Assembly (NCBI GenBank): GCA_902765395.1
Contig: CACWZP010000027.1
Location: 1-64,000 of the forward strand
Source of the DNA: an uncultured Eubacteriales bacterium
Lineage (GTDB): Bacteria; Bacillota; Clostridia; Christensenellales; Aristaeellaceae
Direction of reading: 5' to 3'
Length of the DNA stretch: 64,000 bases
Shown here: one piece after another, positions 45,179-55,261 of the stretch
Layout of the letters: each line of letters opens with the position of its first letter
How positions within the stretch are numbered: the first letter of the stretch is position 1
Notes under the pieces: model-generated
What the model saw: only the letters and a program-made list of their open reading frames with translations
Told to the model about the DNA's origin: nothing
The model's database searches: none
Position numbers and translations under genes: made by a program

Positions 45179-48100
45179 ATGAGGAAGACAGATCGTTCCC
45201 AGGCGGAAACCTTTGTGAGAAATCAGAGGGTTCGCAAGTATCTCCGACGGGCCGTAGCGCTCCTGTCGGCTGTTGTCATACTCTTTACCGTGAATACCCT
45301 CAAGCGCAACGCCAATACGCTGGAGCGCATCGCCACCTGCGGCTATGAGGAGCACACTCACGATGAGACCTGCTATGACGACAGCGGCGCGCTGATCTGC
45401 GGCCTGGAGGAGCATGTCCATACCGACGCCTGCTTCCAGGCGGCTCCCGTGTACGAGGAAGAGGAGCTGGATCTGGCCGACGTGACGGAGGACGACGGGG
45501 AGGAACCGGAGGACCTCGAGCCTGTTGAGGAGCCGGAAGAGGCGATCGAGGACGGGATGGCGGCCGATGAGCGGCCCTTCCGCCTGGAGGACGGCGCGCT
45601 GCTGAGCGAGATCGTCGAGGCGCTGAACGTCGACGTGGACATGAAGCGCGTCCTCGAGGTCGGCGCGGTCGAAAACGACGAGAGCCAGGTGGGCCAGGTG
45701 GCCGTGGAAGCCGTGGACGGCGACTGGCGCGTCAGCGCGCTGCGCGCCTTCGACGAGGCCGAGCTGGCCATCGTCACCGACGACGATATCCTGACCGTCA
45801 AGCTGGTGGCCGGCGCGCCCGCAGGCGCCGAGCCGGTCGCGGAAGTCGAGGAGATTGCGGACATTGAGGAAACTGCGGAAGCTGTTGAGACTGCTGATGT
45901 CCAGGAGACCCCCGTCGAGGAGATCGGCGAGGCCGATATAGAAGAAGTTACTGTCGAGGAGACCGATGCTGACGGGACCGCCGAGGCGGACGTCGAAGAG
46001 ACCGCGGAAGACGAGGCCGCGGAAGACGAGACCGCGGAAGACGAGACCGCGGAAGACGAGACCGCGGAAGACGAGACCGCGGAAGACGAGGCCGTGGAAG
46101 TCGAACTGATCACGGGCGACGGGGAAGCCGTCGAGGACGCCGAGGCCGAGAATACCGAGGCCGAAGCTGCCGAGGATGCCGAGGCTGAGACCGCCGAGGC
46201 CGAAGCTGCCGAGGATGCCGAGGCTGAGACCGCCGAGACCGAAGCTGCCGAGGATGCCGAGGCTGAGACCGCCGAGGCCGAAGCTGCCGAGGACGCCGAG
46301 GCTGAGACCGCCGAGACCGAAGCTGCCGAGGATGCCGAGGCTGAGACCGCCGAGACCGAAGCTGCCGAGGACGCCGAGGCTGAGACCGCCGAGGCCGAAG
46401 CTGCCGAGGATGCCGAGGCTGAGACCGCCGAGACCGAAGCTGCCGAGGACGAGAAGACCGAGACCGCCGAAGCGGCGGACGTCGAAGCCGACAAGGCCGA
46501 CGCGGCCGAGACCGCCGAGGCCGGGAATACCGAGACCGAAAATACCGAAACCGAAGATACCGAGGAGACCGAGACTGCCGAGGCTGAGGGCGAAGAAGCC
46601 GACGCCGAAGAGGCCCAGGACGAAGAGGCTCTCGAGGAAGCTGCCGAAGGCGAGGAGGGCGAGGACGCCGAAGAGGCCGGGGACGAGGCCGAGGGCGAAG
46701 CGGCCCAGGCTGAGGCCGAGCCCAGCACCCTCACCGTCAGCGTGGACCTGTCCAGCGTGGACCTGATGAGCGCCGCCAGCGTGGAGGCCGACACCGTGAA
46801 GCTGTCCGTGGCGGACCTGCTCACCGGCGAGGACGACGCCGTGCAGCTGGAGGGCGAGCTGGCCGTGGACAACGCTACCTTCGCCGAGACGGCCACCATC
46901 GTGTCCTCCGACAACGTGGACGTGCAGGACGGCGTGATCACGCTGTCCGCCGAGGCCATGGAGACCGGCAGCGTCACCCTGGCCCTGGAGACCCCGGCGG
47001 AGACCGAGGCCGGGACGGAGGCCGCCGTGGAGGCGGAAGCGGACGTCGAGGCCGAGGTTGAAGCTGAAGCCGAAGCCGAGACCCAGGTCCAGACCCAGGT
47101 GGTCCAGATCGACCTGACCGGCTACACCGGCCGCGTCACCGACGGGATCAACAGCGATCCCGCCGTGCAGATCGTGCCCGCCGAGGGCAACAGCCTGCCC
47201 GCCGACGCCTATGCGGCGGTGAAGCCCGGCGACGTGCCCGAGGCGCTGCTGGACGCCGAGGCCGCCGAGAGCGAGACCACCGTGCAGTCCGCCGTGGCCT
47301 ATGACATCACCATCACCAACGACAACAACGACGAGATCTCCGACACCGGCGCGGTGGAGGTCACGCTCACGCCCGGCGACCTGAACGCCCTGGCCGACGT
47401 GCCCGAGACCGCCACGGTCAGCAGCCTGGAATACGAGCTGTACCATATCCATGACGACGGCACCTGCGAGAAAGTGGAGGATGCCGTGTTCGACGTGGCC
47501 GAGGACGGCTTCGTGAACAGCGTCTTCTTCACCACCGACAGCTTCTCCACTTATGTGGTCAGGTATACCGTGGACTTCACCTATGTGGACGTGGACGGCA
47601 ACGAGCACTTCTGGCAGTTCCCCGGCGAGGGCAGCTACGCGCTGAAGGACGTGCTGGCCGAGCTGGGCATCGAGGGCGAGGAGATCACCGACGCCACCCT
47701 GGAGCTGACCGAGCAGGTGGGCGAGGCCGGCGAGTTCGACCTCTACCTGACCCAGGACCTGGAGACCGAAGAGTGGTTCATCAACAGCGATAACGCCTTT
47801 GACGACACCTATACCCTCACCGTCACTGTGGACGAAACCGAATATCGGATCATCGTGACGGACGCGCAGACTATGCCTCTTGTAGTCAATCTCTATGATT
47901 ATACGGGAAATCCCGTCGGGGCAAATGTTACGAACAGCCTGGGCAATGGCACCTATGGCGTTGTTGTGTTGTATACTAACGGGGTCCGAAAAACTGGTTC
48001 CGTACACTTTTCGGAAGGAATAGGCAGCGGCATGATAGTAGCTCCGGATTCCGCGTCCGGCGACATTCAGGTTGTCAAATTATATAATGATGCTAAAAAT

Positions 48101-51100
48101 GTAATATCGGATTGGACAGATAATAACGCAGCTGACCAAAACAAGATTAATAACGCTGTCAACGAAGGTAAGCTATCGGAATTCCAAGGCTATGCCCTTC
48201 AGGAGAATGGTCTCAAAGTGGAAAGCGGAAAGATGACCATTAATCTCCAGCAGGTTCCCACAAAGCAATACAATGTGCGCCTGTCGATCCCGGACAATGG
48301 GTTGACCATCAACAATGCGGATAAGTATTATCTCTTGGTCAAGGCGCAGCCCTCGAGCGGTGATCCCATCTATGGCTGGGCGCAGGTTTTTGTCAACCCG
48401 GACGATACCCAGGTGGACGTTCCGATTTCATGGCTCGACCAGAACGGGCATCCGCTGTCCAACGACGCGTTTACGGGCGCCGAGACGGTGGAGTATAAGA
48501 TTTATACCACACATGTGAAGAGTGACGGTACAAAAGACGGCTTTAGCAGCTTTGATAAGATTAAGAACGAGCAGAACAAGGTAACAATACAAGATGGAGA
48601 TTCGATCAACACTTATGTTGTCCACTATATTGGAAGAATCTCCCCCGAGATGGTCACTACAGACGACGGCGATATCGTAGAGAAGATTTGCGATGTGGTG
48701 AAATTCCAGCTGCCGGGCGGTACCATCTCCAAGGCTTACATCGACAGCTTCTTGAACGACGCGAAGGATTTCGGTTACTATACGGAAGAATATAAGAACC
48801 AGACGGCCGATATTGAAGCCACGATCGGCGCGGCGAAGATGTCCGCTGTGATTGTAAACGGTCCTAATGGTACGGCTGACTTCGGCTATTCCAACAGGAA
48901 CCTTGCGATCAACGTCCTCAAAGTCTTGAAGGTGTTCACGGATCGGGATGGCAATCCCATTCAGAACAAAGATGTTACGATTCGTCTGAAAGACAAGGAT
49001 GGCAAAATAACGGATAAACAGGGTAACACCGGTACAGACGGCAGGTTCCAGGTGGAGTTTGACGGATTGGAGCCCGGCGATTACAGCGTGTCTGAATTCA
49101 TAGATGGTCGGGAAATCACACAAAACGAAGCGGCGAATGTTGGAAACCTGTATGTGGATTTCAGCGCGACGGAAGCGCGTTTCCTGAACAATACCAACCT
49201 GAATTACTTTGGCCAAGTCATATACGATAGTGATTCTAAACTTGCGGAAGTATTACAGAAGGGTACGCGTGTGCCTCTGGTGGTTCTCACGGATGATCCG
49301 ACTACGGTCAATAGAGCTGTCACCAGCGGGAGCGTCAGCAACATTACGGTCTATGAAAACGGCACCAATGGGTACAAGCACTATGACATTGTAAACGACA
49401 TGAAGCATCTGCGCGAGCTGTCAAAGGAATTGATCGGTGCAACGGACAGCGCCACGGTTCGCGTGCTGACTTACAAGGCGTCCGATATTCCCGACAATGG
49501 CATCAAGCTGGAGGATGATGGACGTTACATCGTTATCAATGTGTTAATGGACAGCAACACTTTCACCCCAATGGTGACGCTGGACGGCGTGGTACTCGAT
49601 GGCAACTTCGAGAATCACGGCAAAGAGAACTCGACGAAGGTGCTCTATAACCTGCTCAGCGCCGATGGCACGAAGGGCTATTGTGAAGGGGGTACCCCGC
49701 AAGAGTTTAATACCAGCACGACGGCTGCCGGCATCATCCTGGCGCCTTGGGCCAACGCGCATGTGCTGGGCGGCGTCTTCGGCGGTACCATCATTTCCAA
49801 GGAAGTCAATCGGGAAGGCAACGAGCTGCACTCCTTCAACCCCAACCAGCGCCAGACCCTGAATATCACCATCCAGAATATTATGGGCGCGCCGAAGGTG
49901 GGCATGCTGGAGCTGAAAAAGGAATTCGACGACGAGAGCATCAAGGACAAGCTGACCTACTTCACCTTCAAGGTGACGCTGCGCAACGACGATCTAACCA
50001 AGATCACGAAGGCCTTCCCGGCCTCCGGCTTGAAGAGCGGCGAAGAAGTTACATTTGAAGAGGATGGCAGCGGCGACGCCGTGGCCTATGTCCAGGTGCG
50101 CGCGCACAACAGTGTCACCATCGCCAACCTGCCTGCGGGCACAACCTATGAGGTTGAGGAGATCACGACGGCGGCGACCGCGCACTACGTCCACGTCAAG
50201 ACCGACGTCAACGGCACGACCATCGCGGGCGCGACGTCGAAGGGCGAGGGCGAGATCAAAGCGGGCGAAACCGAAAAGGTCACCATGATCAACGACTTGC
50301 GCAAGACCGGCCTGACGCTGAAAAAGACCGTGAACAACAGCAAGGCGACGGACGCGACCTTTACTTTCGACCTCTATTTGTGGAATGAGGACGAGGAGAC
50401 AAGCACGAAAACCGCCTTCACAAACGCGTCCGGCGTGAAGCGCACCGATACGAACGAGCAGCTGACGCTGACGGAAGTCACCGACACCACCAGCGCCTAC
50501 TATCCCGCGGGCGTGTGGAGCGGCGTCACGCTCACCAACGGACAGGAGATCACCATTGACGGCCTCCCGGTGGGGCTGTGCTATGCCTTTGTCGAGCGGA
50601 CGGGCAGCATGCCCGCGGGCTATGGCGTCGTTACCCAGGACGGCAAGGCGGAGGGTGTGCTGGACGCGAACGGCTCCCTGGCCGAGATCGTCAATACCTA
50701 CAGCGCCAAAGCCAGCGTGACTTTGAAGAAGGTTTGGAGCGGCACCCCCGACAAGGACGTCACGCTGTACCTGCTGCGGTTCAAGAAGAACGACACGACC
50801 AACAATAGCGGCTCCAACGAGGGCGGCAACGGCGAAGGCGGCTCCAGCGAAAGCGGCTCCAGCGAAAGCGGCTCCAGCGAAAGCGGCTCCAGCGAAAGCG
50901 GCAGCGGCGAGAGCGGTAGCGGGAGTTCTGAAGCAGCTGAAGTAAAAGTGCTGTCAAGTGATGGAATTGTTAAGGCTTACAGCGATAAATTCAACGTAGG
51001 AGACACGGTAACAATCACTATCGTAAGAGCTTGGTATTGGACGTGTAATTATTCTACCAATACAAATGAACATGGGAATCTAGGGGACGGTAAAATCCAT

Positions 51101-52522
51101 GACAATGGAAACGACAGAACCTTCTCTGAAACGTTTACAATTCCAAACTCAGGATTGCTAACGATTACTCTGGATAAAGATCAGTACAACTTTGGCGATT
51201 GTAGGTCAATCACTATAAGTAAAGCTTCCGCCTTCGCCTCTCCCTTCCAGCTGGCGTGGAGCCCCTTCGCGGCCTACGCGGACGAGGCGACCCTCGGCGC
51301 GCTGCCGACGGGCATCGCCAACGGCGTCACCGGGCTGCCGAGCGACTACGTGCTGGATGATGGATGGCCTGTGCCGTTGAAGGTGTCGGAAGGACTGACA
51401 AAAACGATTGAGGACCTTGAGGTCAAGGACGCCTCCGGCAACGACTACTACTACGCCGTTGTTGAGGCCGATATGGCTGGATATAAGGTTACCTACAGCC
51501 ACGGTGGCGATAACCCGCAGGCGATTTCTGCCAGCGAGTTGACCGACAAGGAACACATCGTCACCCTCACCGCCACGAACACCTACACCTATACCAGCGC
51601 CACGCCCCACGCGGTGAAGATGCTGGACGGTGTACAGTTCAATGGTTATCTGAGCAACGGCACCACGCCCGCCACCTTCACCTTCACGATCCGGCAGATC
51701 AGCCCCGAGGGCAGCGACTACCAGCAGACCGTGACCACGGCTGCCGACGGCACCATCACCTTCCCCAGCATCGAGTACCACACGGCGGGCGACCGCATCT
51801 ACGAGATCAGCGAGGCTGTGGGAACCGATAAAAACATCGTGTACACCACGAGCAAGGTCTATTGGAAGGTGTTCGTGACAGGCACTAACGGTGTGCTGAC
51901 CGCGACAGACCGCTACTATGTAAACGCTGTGTGCAATACGCCGACCAACCCCGACAACGTGGCCCAGTTCGAGAACCACGAGCTGACCCATGTCGATATC
52001 TTCAAGCAGTGGAGCCTGAACACCGCGGACGCCGTGGACGAATATCCCGGCGCCGGCACGCCCCCGGAGGTGCGGGTGCACCTGTGGCGCAAGGGCGAGG
52101 GCGGCATGGCGGTTGAGATCGACTCCGCCACCGGAAAGCCCGTTTTGAGCAACGCGACGGCCACGCCCTACACCGTTCCCTATGACGGGAAGGCGGGCAA
52201 GTGGCAGCTGCACATCGACGGCCTGGAGAAGTACTACGGCCAGCGGCAGCCCTACGAGTACTACATCGTCGAGGATCCGGAGAACCTGCAGGGCTGGACG
52301 CCGACCCGGTACCGGGCCAATAACGGAAACGGCAGCAACCAGGGCTCCGACAACACCGTCACTGGCGACGGCGAGCTGACCGTGGTCAATTCGAAGTCCC
52401 TGGTGGCCCTGCCGGCCACGGGCGGCGTGGGCACGAACGCCATCTATGCCGTGGGCGCGGGCCTGGTGCTGCTGGCCCTGGCGGGCTGGCTGCTGGCCGC
52501 GCGCAAGCGCCGCGACTTCTGA
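45179..52522 (+). CDS. Giant LPATG-anchored surface adhesin / ancillary pilin
   Basis: 2447 residues. A basic N-terminus and one hydrophobic segment (24-42) are followed by a Cys/His block (54-90: CGYEEHTHDETC, CGLEEHVHTDAC). Next is a very acidic repeat region (95-520) with about seven 13-residue units EDAEAETAEAEAA. A choice-of-anchor-A-like segment (about 1440-1565, GIILAPWANAHVLGG), Cna_B-type domains (about 1240-1320, others to 2100), an Ser/Gly/Glu linker (1874-1917), a pilin isopeptide domain of the Spy0128/FctA type (about 2142-2260) and a last Cna_B domain lead to the sorting signal LPATG (2411-2415), a membrane helix and RKRRDF. Regions coded by 47.88-49.7 kb and 50.94-51.23 kb are distinctly AT-rich, suggesting module exchange. 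GAGGTAAGGAAG precedes the start. Confidence 0.87.
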   Translation: MRKTDRSQAETFVRNQRVRKYLRRAVALLSAVVILFTVNTLKRNANTLERIATCGYEEHTHDETCYDDSGALICGLEEHVHTDACFQAAPVYEEEELDLADVTEDDGEEPEDLEPVEEPEEAIEDGMAADERPFRLEDGALLSEIVEALNVDVDMKRVLEVGAVENDESQVGQVAVEAVDGDWRVSALRAFDEAELAIVTDDDILTVKLVAGAPAGAEPVAEVEEIADIEETAEAVETADVQETPVEEIGEADIEEVTVEETDADGTAEADVEETAEDEAAEDETAEDETAEDETAEDETAEDEAVEVELITGDGEAVEDAEAENTEAEAAEDAEAETAEAEAAEDAEAETAETEAAEDAEAETAEAEAAEDAEAETAETEAAEDAEAETAETEAAEDAEAETAEAEAAEDAEAETAETEAAEDEKTETAEAADVEADKADAAETAEAGNTETENTETEDTEETETAEAEGEEADAEEAQDEEALEEAAEGEEGEDAEEAGDEAEGEAAQAEAEPSTLTVSVDLSSVDLMSAASVEADTVKLSVADLLTGEDDAVQLEGELAVDNATFAETATIVSSDNVDVQDGVITLSAEAMETGSVTLALETPAETEAGTEAAVEAEADVEAEVEAEAEAETQVQTQVVQIDLTGYTGRVTDGINSDPAVQIVPAEGNSLPADAYAAVKPGDVPEALLDAEAAESETTVQSAVAYDITITNDNNDEISDTGAVEVTLTPGDLNALADVPETATVSSLEYELYHIHDDGTCEKVEDAVFDVAEDGFVNSVFFTTDSFSTYVVRYTVDFTYVDVDGNEHFWQFPGEGSYALKDVLAELGIEGEEITDATLELTEQVGEAGEFDLYLTQDLETEEWFINSDNAFDDTYTLTVTVDETEYRIIVTDAQTMPLVVNLYDYTGNPVGANVTNSLGNGTYGVVVLYTNGVRKTGSVHFSEGIGSGMIVAPDSASGDIQVVKLYNDAKNVISDWTDNNAADQNKINNAVNEGKLSEFQGYALQENGLKVESGKMTINLQQVPTKQYNVRLSIPDNGLTINNADKYYLLVKAQPSSGDPIYGWAQVFVNPDDTQVDVPISWLDQNGHPLSNDAFTGAETVEYKIYTTHVKSDGTKDGFSSFDKIKNEQNKVTIQDGDSINTYVVHYIGRISPEMVTTDDGDIVEKICDVVKFQLPGGTISKAYIDSFLNDAKDFGYYTEEYKNQTADIEATIGAAKMSAVIVNGPNGTADFGYSNRNLAINVLKVLKVFTDRDGNPIQNKDVTIRLKDKDGKITDKQGNTGTDGRFQVEFDGLEPGDYSVSEFIDGREITQNEAANVGNLYVDFSATEARFLNNTNLNYFGQVIYDSDSKLAEVLQKGTRVPLVVLTDDPTTVNRAVTSGSVSNITVYENGTNGYKHYDIVNDMKHLRELSKELIGATDSATVRVLTYKASDIPDNGIKLEDDGRYIVINVLMDSNTFTPMVTLDGVVLDGNFENHGKENSTKVLYNLLSADGTKGYCEGGTPQEFNTSTTAAGIILAPWANAHVLGGVFGGTIISKEVNREGNELHSFNPNQRQTLNITIQNIMGAPKVGMLELKKEFDDESIKDKLTYFTFKVTLRNDDLTKITKAFPASGLKSGEEVTFEEDGSGDAVAYVQVRAHNSVTIANLPAGTTYEVEEITTAATAHYVHVKTDVNGTTIAGATSKGEGEIKAGETEKVTMINDLRKTGLTLKKTVNNSKATDATFTFDLYLWNEDEETSTKTAFTNASGVKRTDTNEQLTLTEVTDTTSAYYPAGVWSGVTLTNGQEITIDGLPVGLCYAFVERTGSMPAGYGVVTQDGKAEGVLDANGSLAEIVNTYSAKASVTLKKVWSGTPDKDVTLYLLRFKKNDTTNNSGSNEGGNGEGGSSESGSSESGSSESGSSESGSGESGSGSSEAAEVKVLSSDGIVKAYSDKFNVGDTVTITIVRAWYWTCNYSTNTNEHGNLGDGKIHDNGNDRTFSETFTIPNSGLLTITLDKDQYNFGDCRSITISKASAFASPFQLAWSPFAAYADEATLGALPTGIANGVTGLPSDYVLDDGWPVPLKVSEGLTKTIEDLEVKDASGNDYYYAVVEADMAGYKVTYSHGGDNPQAISASELTDKEHIVTLTATNTYTYTSATPHAVKMLDGVQFNGYLSNGTTPATFTFTIRQISPEGSDYQQTVTTAADGTITFPSIEYHTAGDRIYEISEAVGTDKNIVYTTSKVYWKVFVTGTNGVLTATDRYYVNAVCNTPTNPDNVAQFENHELTHVDIFKQWSLNTADAVDEYPGAGTPPEVRVHLWRKGEGGMAVEIDSATGKPVLSNATATPYTVPYDGKAGKWQLHIDGLEKYYGQRQPYEYYIVEDPENLQGWTPTRYRANNGNGSNQGSDNTVTGDGELTVVNSKSLVALPATGGVGTNAIYAVGAGLVLLALAGWLLAARKRRDF
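46158..46460 (+). repeat. 39-bp in-frame tandem repeats in the adhesin gene
   Basis: About seven near-identical 39-bp units coding EDAEAETAE(A/T)EAA, preceded at 46005-46090 by 15-bp units GCGGAAGACGAGACC. Length change by slippage would keep the frame. Confidence 0.8.
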
Positions 52523-52821
52523 CGCGCAAATCGCCGCAAGGCGTTGCGATAGCCCCCGGAGCGGGGGCAGGGTGGATCAATGCTATGAGAGGGGGTGGCC
52601 CTATACGGTGATGAGAGAAATTGTACCTCATATCCGGGGAAAGCCGGCGGGACTTGTGCCCGCAGGCCGAGGAGACGGGCTGCCTGCTTTTGGGCGTGGT
52701 TCCGGACGTTTTCCGGCCGCGCCAGGCGAAGGAGGGATGAGCCGGGCCTGAAAACCCGCGAAACCAAAATGGATGGTTTTGTCCCTAAGAAATTGGTCAA
52801 CCTGCCCCTGAAAAAGTGGAA
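52523..52821. other. Gap between adhesin and pilin genes, left part
   Basis: No gene supported. Contains CCCCCGGAGCGGGGGC (52553-52568), a weak hairpin that may end adhesin transcription, and GC-rich sequence without ribosome sites. Confidence 0.45.
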
Positions 52822-52855
52822 AGTAACCCTGTGCGTAACCTTCCATTGGTATAAT
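52822..52855 (+). promoter_or_regulatory. Pilus-regulon promoter B, upstream of the major pilin
   Basis: AGTAAC (52822-52827) and CGTAAC (52834-52839), 12 bp start to start, then 10 bp and TATAAT (52850-52855). Same spacing as promoters A and C. Confidence 0.8.
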
Positions 52856-52870
52856 GTGGGCAGAACCTGG

Positions 52871-52910
52871 GTGAGAGGTCTCACCCTGCCGAACGGCCCC
52901 CGGCGTTCGG
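52871..52910 (+). promoter_or_regulatory. Two hairpins in the pilin mRNA leader
   Basis: GTGAGA/TCTCAC (52871-52884) and CCGAACG/CGTTCGG (52889-52910), both perfect, just after the predicted transcription start. Near the 5' end they would protect the mRNA; no T-run follows. Confidence 0.6.
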
Positions 52911-52993
52911 TGCGCACCCTGGCACACCCCATGCGGGGGCATGGACAATAAAGCGCGCACAGGCGCGTAAGAAAGAGAAAGGACAGGAAAGAC

Positions 52994-54784
52994 ATGAAGA
53001 AGATTTTGGCTCTGGTTGTTGCGGTTCTGATGATCGCGGCGATGGCGGTTCCGGCGATGGCTGCTGTCACTATGGATACTGCCGTGACTGTTGATGGCCT
53101 GATGGTCAACGACGCTTACAAGCTCTATCAGGTGCTGACCTGGGATCAGACCGCTGGCGCCTGGAAGCTGGCCCCTGGCTTCACCGGCCTTCAGCTCAAC
53201 AATAAGACCGCCGAGGCTGATGTCGTCAAAGAGATCACCGATGGCATCACTCAGGACGAAGCCAATACGATCGCTGCTATGACTGCGGCGGCCTCTGGAG
53301 CTCCCGAGACGAAGACCACTGGCATCATCAAATCGGGCACCAGCTTTACTTATGACATCGCTTCTGGGACTGACACTTCCACCCTGGGCCTGTACATGGC
53401 GGTCATCACTGCCGGCACTCCCGAGTATGTCTACAACCCTGTGTTCGTTGCTGCGGACTTCGAAGATAATACGACCAATTCCATCAACGCCGGTTCCGCG
53501 ACCTATGGCGCTGAAGGTCTGGCCAAGCGTCAGCATATTGAGCTGAAGAAGACCACCTCTGACTCCAACCAGCAGATGAAGGAAGCCATCGACAGCTACG
53601 TCGGTGAGCCTGTCACCTTCGACGTGAACACCACCATCCCGGTGTTCCTGGACAGCTACAAGAATCCCTCCTTCGTTATCTACGATAACATTGAGACCGA
53701 TGGTATCAACCTGAACGCTGATTCCATCGAGATCACCCTGGGCACCACGACCTATGCCAAGACCGCTGACGCTGCGGAAGGCAAGCTGGCCTATGACGAT
53801 TCCATCTTCACCGTGGCTGCCTCCGGCGGCAATAAGGGCGAGTACACCGTGACCTTCAATCCCACTTGGCTGGGCGACAACGTGACTGCTGTGCCGGTGC
53901 ACGTGCAGTACAAGGGCACCATTACCAACACTGCCGCGTTCAACCTGAATGAGGACAACAACACTGTCACCGTGACCTACTCCAACGGCCCCGACAATGA
54001 GAAGGGCGCTATGCGTGACCGCACCAACCACTATACCTTCTCTATCGGCGCGAAGGCTCTGGGCCAGTCCAGCGACGAAGGCAAGACCTATGAGCTGGTC
54101 AAGGTTGGCGTTGATGATCAGGGCAATCCGGTTGTTCAGAAGCGCCAGGTTTCCAGCTGGCATTCCGAAGACCAGCGTCATCCTCTGGCGGGTGCGACCT
54201 TCGGCCTGTACACCGATAGTGAATGCAGCACGCTGTATACCAACAGCCTGTATCCCTCTGGTGCCACCTTCGAGACTGGTGTTGATGGTGTTATCACCTT
54301 CAAGGGCTTGGCCGCTGGTGACTACTACCTGAAGGAGATTGCCGCTCCTGGTGGATACATTGCAGACAGCCGCAAGGTTCATGTGAACATTGCAGCCACC
54401 TATGAGACGGTTACTGTTGCTGATACTGTAGAGAACGGCATCAACGTCAAGGGATACACTGTTGACGTTCTGAAGTCCTACACCGTGACCGTGAACAACG
54501 TGAGCGTGTATCATGGCGAAGTAACTGACGAGCATCCGGATGGCGTTTACGAGGCTGCAGACGAAGCGGTTGCGACTACCTATGAGTTCAACAATGACGG
54601 CCCGCACACCTCCAGCATGACTACCACCAAGACCAACGATTCCGACCTGATCAATACTCAGGGCGTCGCGCTGCCCTCCACCGGCGGCATGGGCACCACC
54701 CTGCTGTATGTCGGCGGCTCCATCCTGGTGCTGGCTGCTGTGATCCTGCTGGTGACCAAGCGTCGCATGAACGCCGAGGACTAA
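52994..54784 (+). CDS. Major pilin subunit (LPSTGG sorting signal)
   Basis: 596 residues. Signal peptide 1-23 (ends AMA), an N-terminal pilin domain with YKLYQVLTWD, a central isopeptide-forming D2-type domain (about 175-360), a Cna_B-type domain (about 395-480) with the E-box YYLKEIAAPGGY (about 443-454), and the sorting signal LPSTG (about 560), membrane helix and KRRMNAED. A canonical YPKN pilin-lysine motif was not found, so the lysine used for polymerisation is unknown. Codon use favours T-ending codons, as in abundant proteins. AAGGACAGGAAAG precedes the start. It has its own promoter and terminator. Confidence 0.9.
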   Translation: MKKILALVVAVLMIAAMAVPAMAAVTMDTAVTVDGLMVNDAYKLYQVLTWDQTAGAWKLAPGFTGLQLNNKTAEADVVKEITDGITQDEANTIAAMTAAASGAPETKTTGIIKSGTSFTYDIASGTDTSTLGLYMAVITAGTPEYVYNPVFVAADFEDNTTNSINAGSATYGAEGLAKRQHIELKKTTSDSNQQMKEAIDSYVGEPVTFDVNTTIPVFLDSYKNPSFVIYDNIETDGINLNADSIEITLGTTTYAKTADAAEGKLAYDDSIFTVAASGGNKGEYTVTFNPTWLGDNVTAVPVHVQYKGTITNTAAFNLNEDNNTVTVTYSNGPDNEKGAMRDRTNHYTFSIGAKALGQSSDEGKTYELVKVGVDDQGNPVVQKRQVSSWHSEDQRHPLAGATFGLYTDSECSTLYTNSLYPSGATFETGVDGVITFKGLAAGDYYLKEIAAPGGYIADSRKVHVNIAATYETVTVADTVENGINVKGYTVDVLKSYTVTVNNVSVYHGEVTDEHPDGVYEAADEAVATTYEFNNDGPHTSSMTTTKTNDSDLINTQGVALPSTGGMGTTLLYVGGSILVLAAVILLVTKRRMNAED

Positions 54785-54854
54785 TCCTTAGTTAAACCTG
54801 GCGAATGGCGCGCCCCGCGCAAGCGGGGCGTCCGCCGGACGCAACCTCCTTCCC

Positions 54855-54888
54855 GCCCTCCCCGGACTTCCGCCGGGGAGGGCTTTTT
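54855..54888 (+). terminator. Terminator of the pilin gene
   Basis: GCCCTCCCCGG/CCGGGGAGGGC, 11 bp, 7-base loop, T5. A second hairpin CGCCCCGC/GCGGGGCG precedes it (54811-54830). Confidence 0.9.
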
Positions 54889-55261
54889 GTGCGAAAAAAG
54901 CATTTCGCAATTTATGCAGAGCGGCTTTCACCGCCGGGGCGATGCCCACAAGAGGGCCACATGCCCTTTCGGAAGGGGACAAAAATGGCTGTCGCTTCGT
55001 CTGTTCATGCTGTTTGAAAACGATTCAGAAATCAAGGAAAACCAGCCGAAAACCTCTGTCAAATCGGGGTTTTGGACTTTTTTAGCCCACTTTGTTAAAA
55101 CATGGTGGGTTGGCTAAAATTGTCCCCAATCTTTGGGACCCTGGGCCTTGCGGCGCGTGCTTCCATGTCGGTTTCATGGTATAATTATAGTAAGGGAAAA
55201 AGTACCCAATCGCAAGATTTGCATATAGTTACACTAACACGGCACAAGCGGGGGAGAGACG
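54889..55261. other. Gap before the VWA adhesin with a possible promoter
   Basis: No gene supported. Holds an imperfect hairpin TTTAGCCCAC...GTGGGTTGGCTAAA (55081-55118) and an extended -10 box TGGTATAAT (55177-55185) 77 bp before the next start, with no good -35. The tandem GTAAC module of the other pilus promoters is absent. Confidence 0.55.

Noticed and set aside
46158-46460. Tandem repeats as CRISPR or phage-like array
   Set aside because: The units are in frame inside an adhesin gene, code acidic 13-mers and have no spacers.
55164-55185. Fourth member of the GTAAC promoter family before the VWA adhesin
   Set aside because: The extended -10 TGGTATAAT is there, but at the positions expected for the two GTAAC sites the sequence is unrelated.
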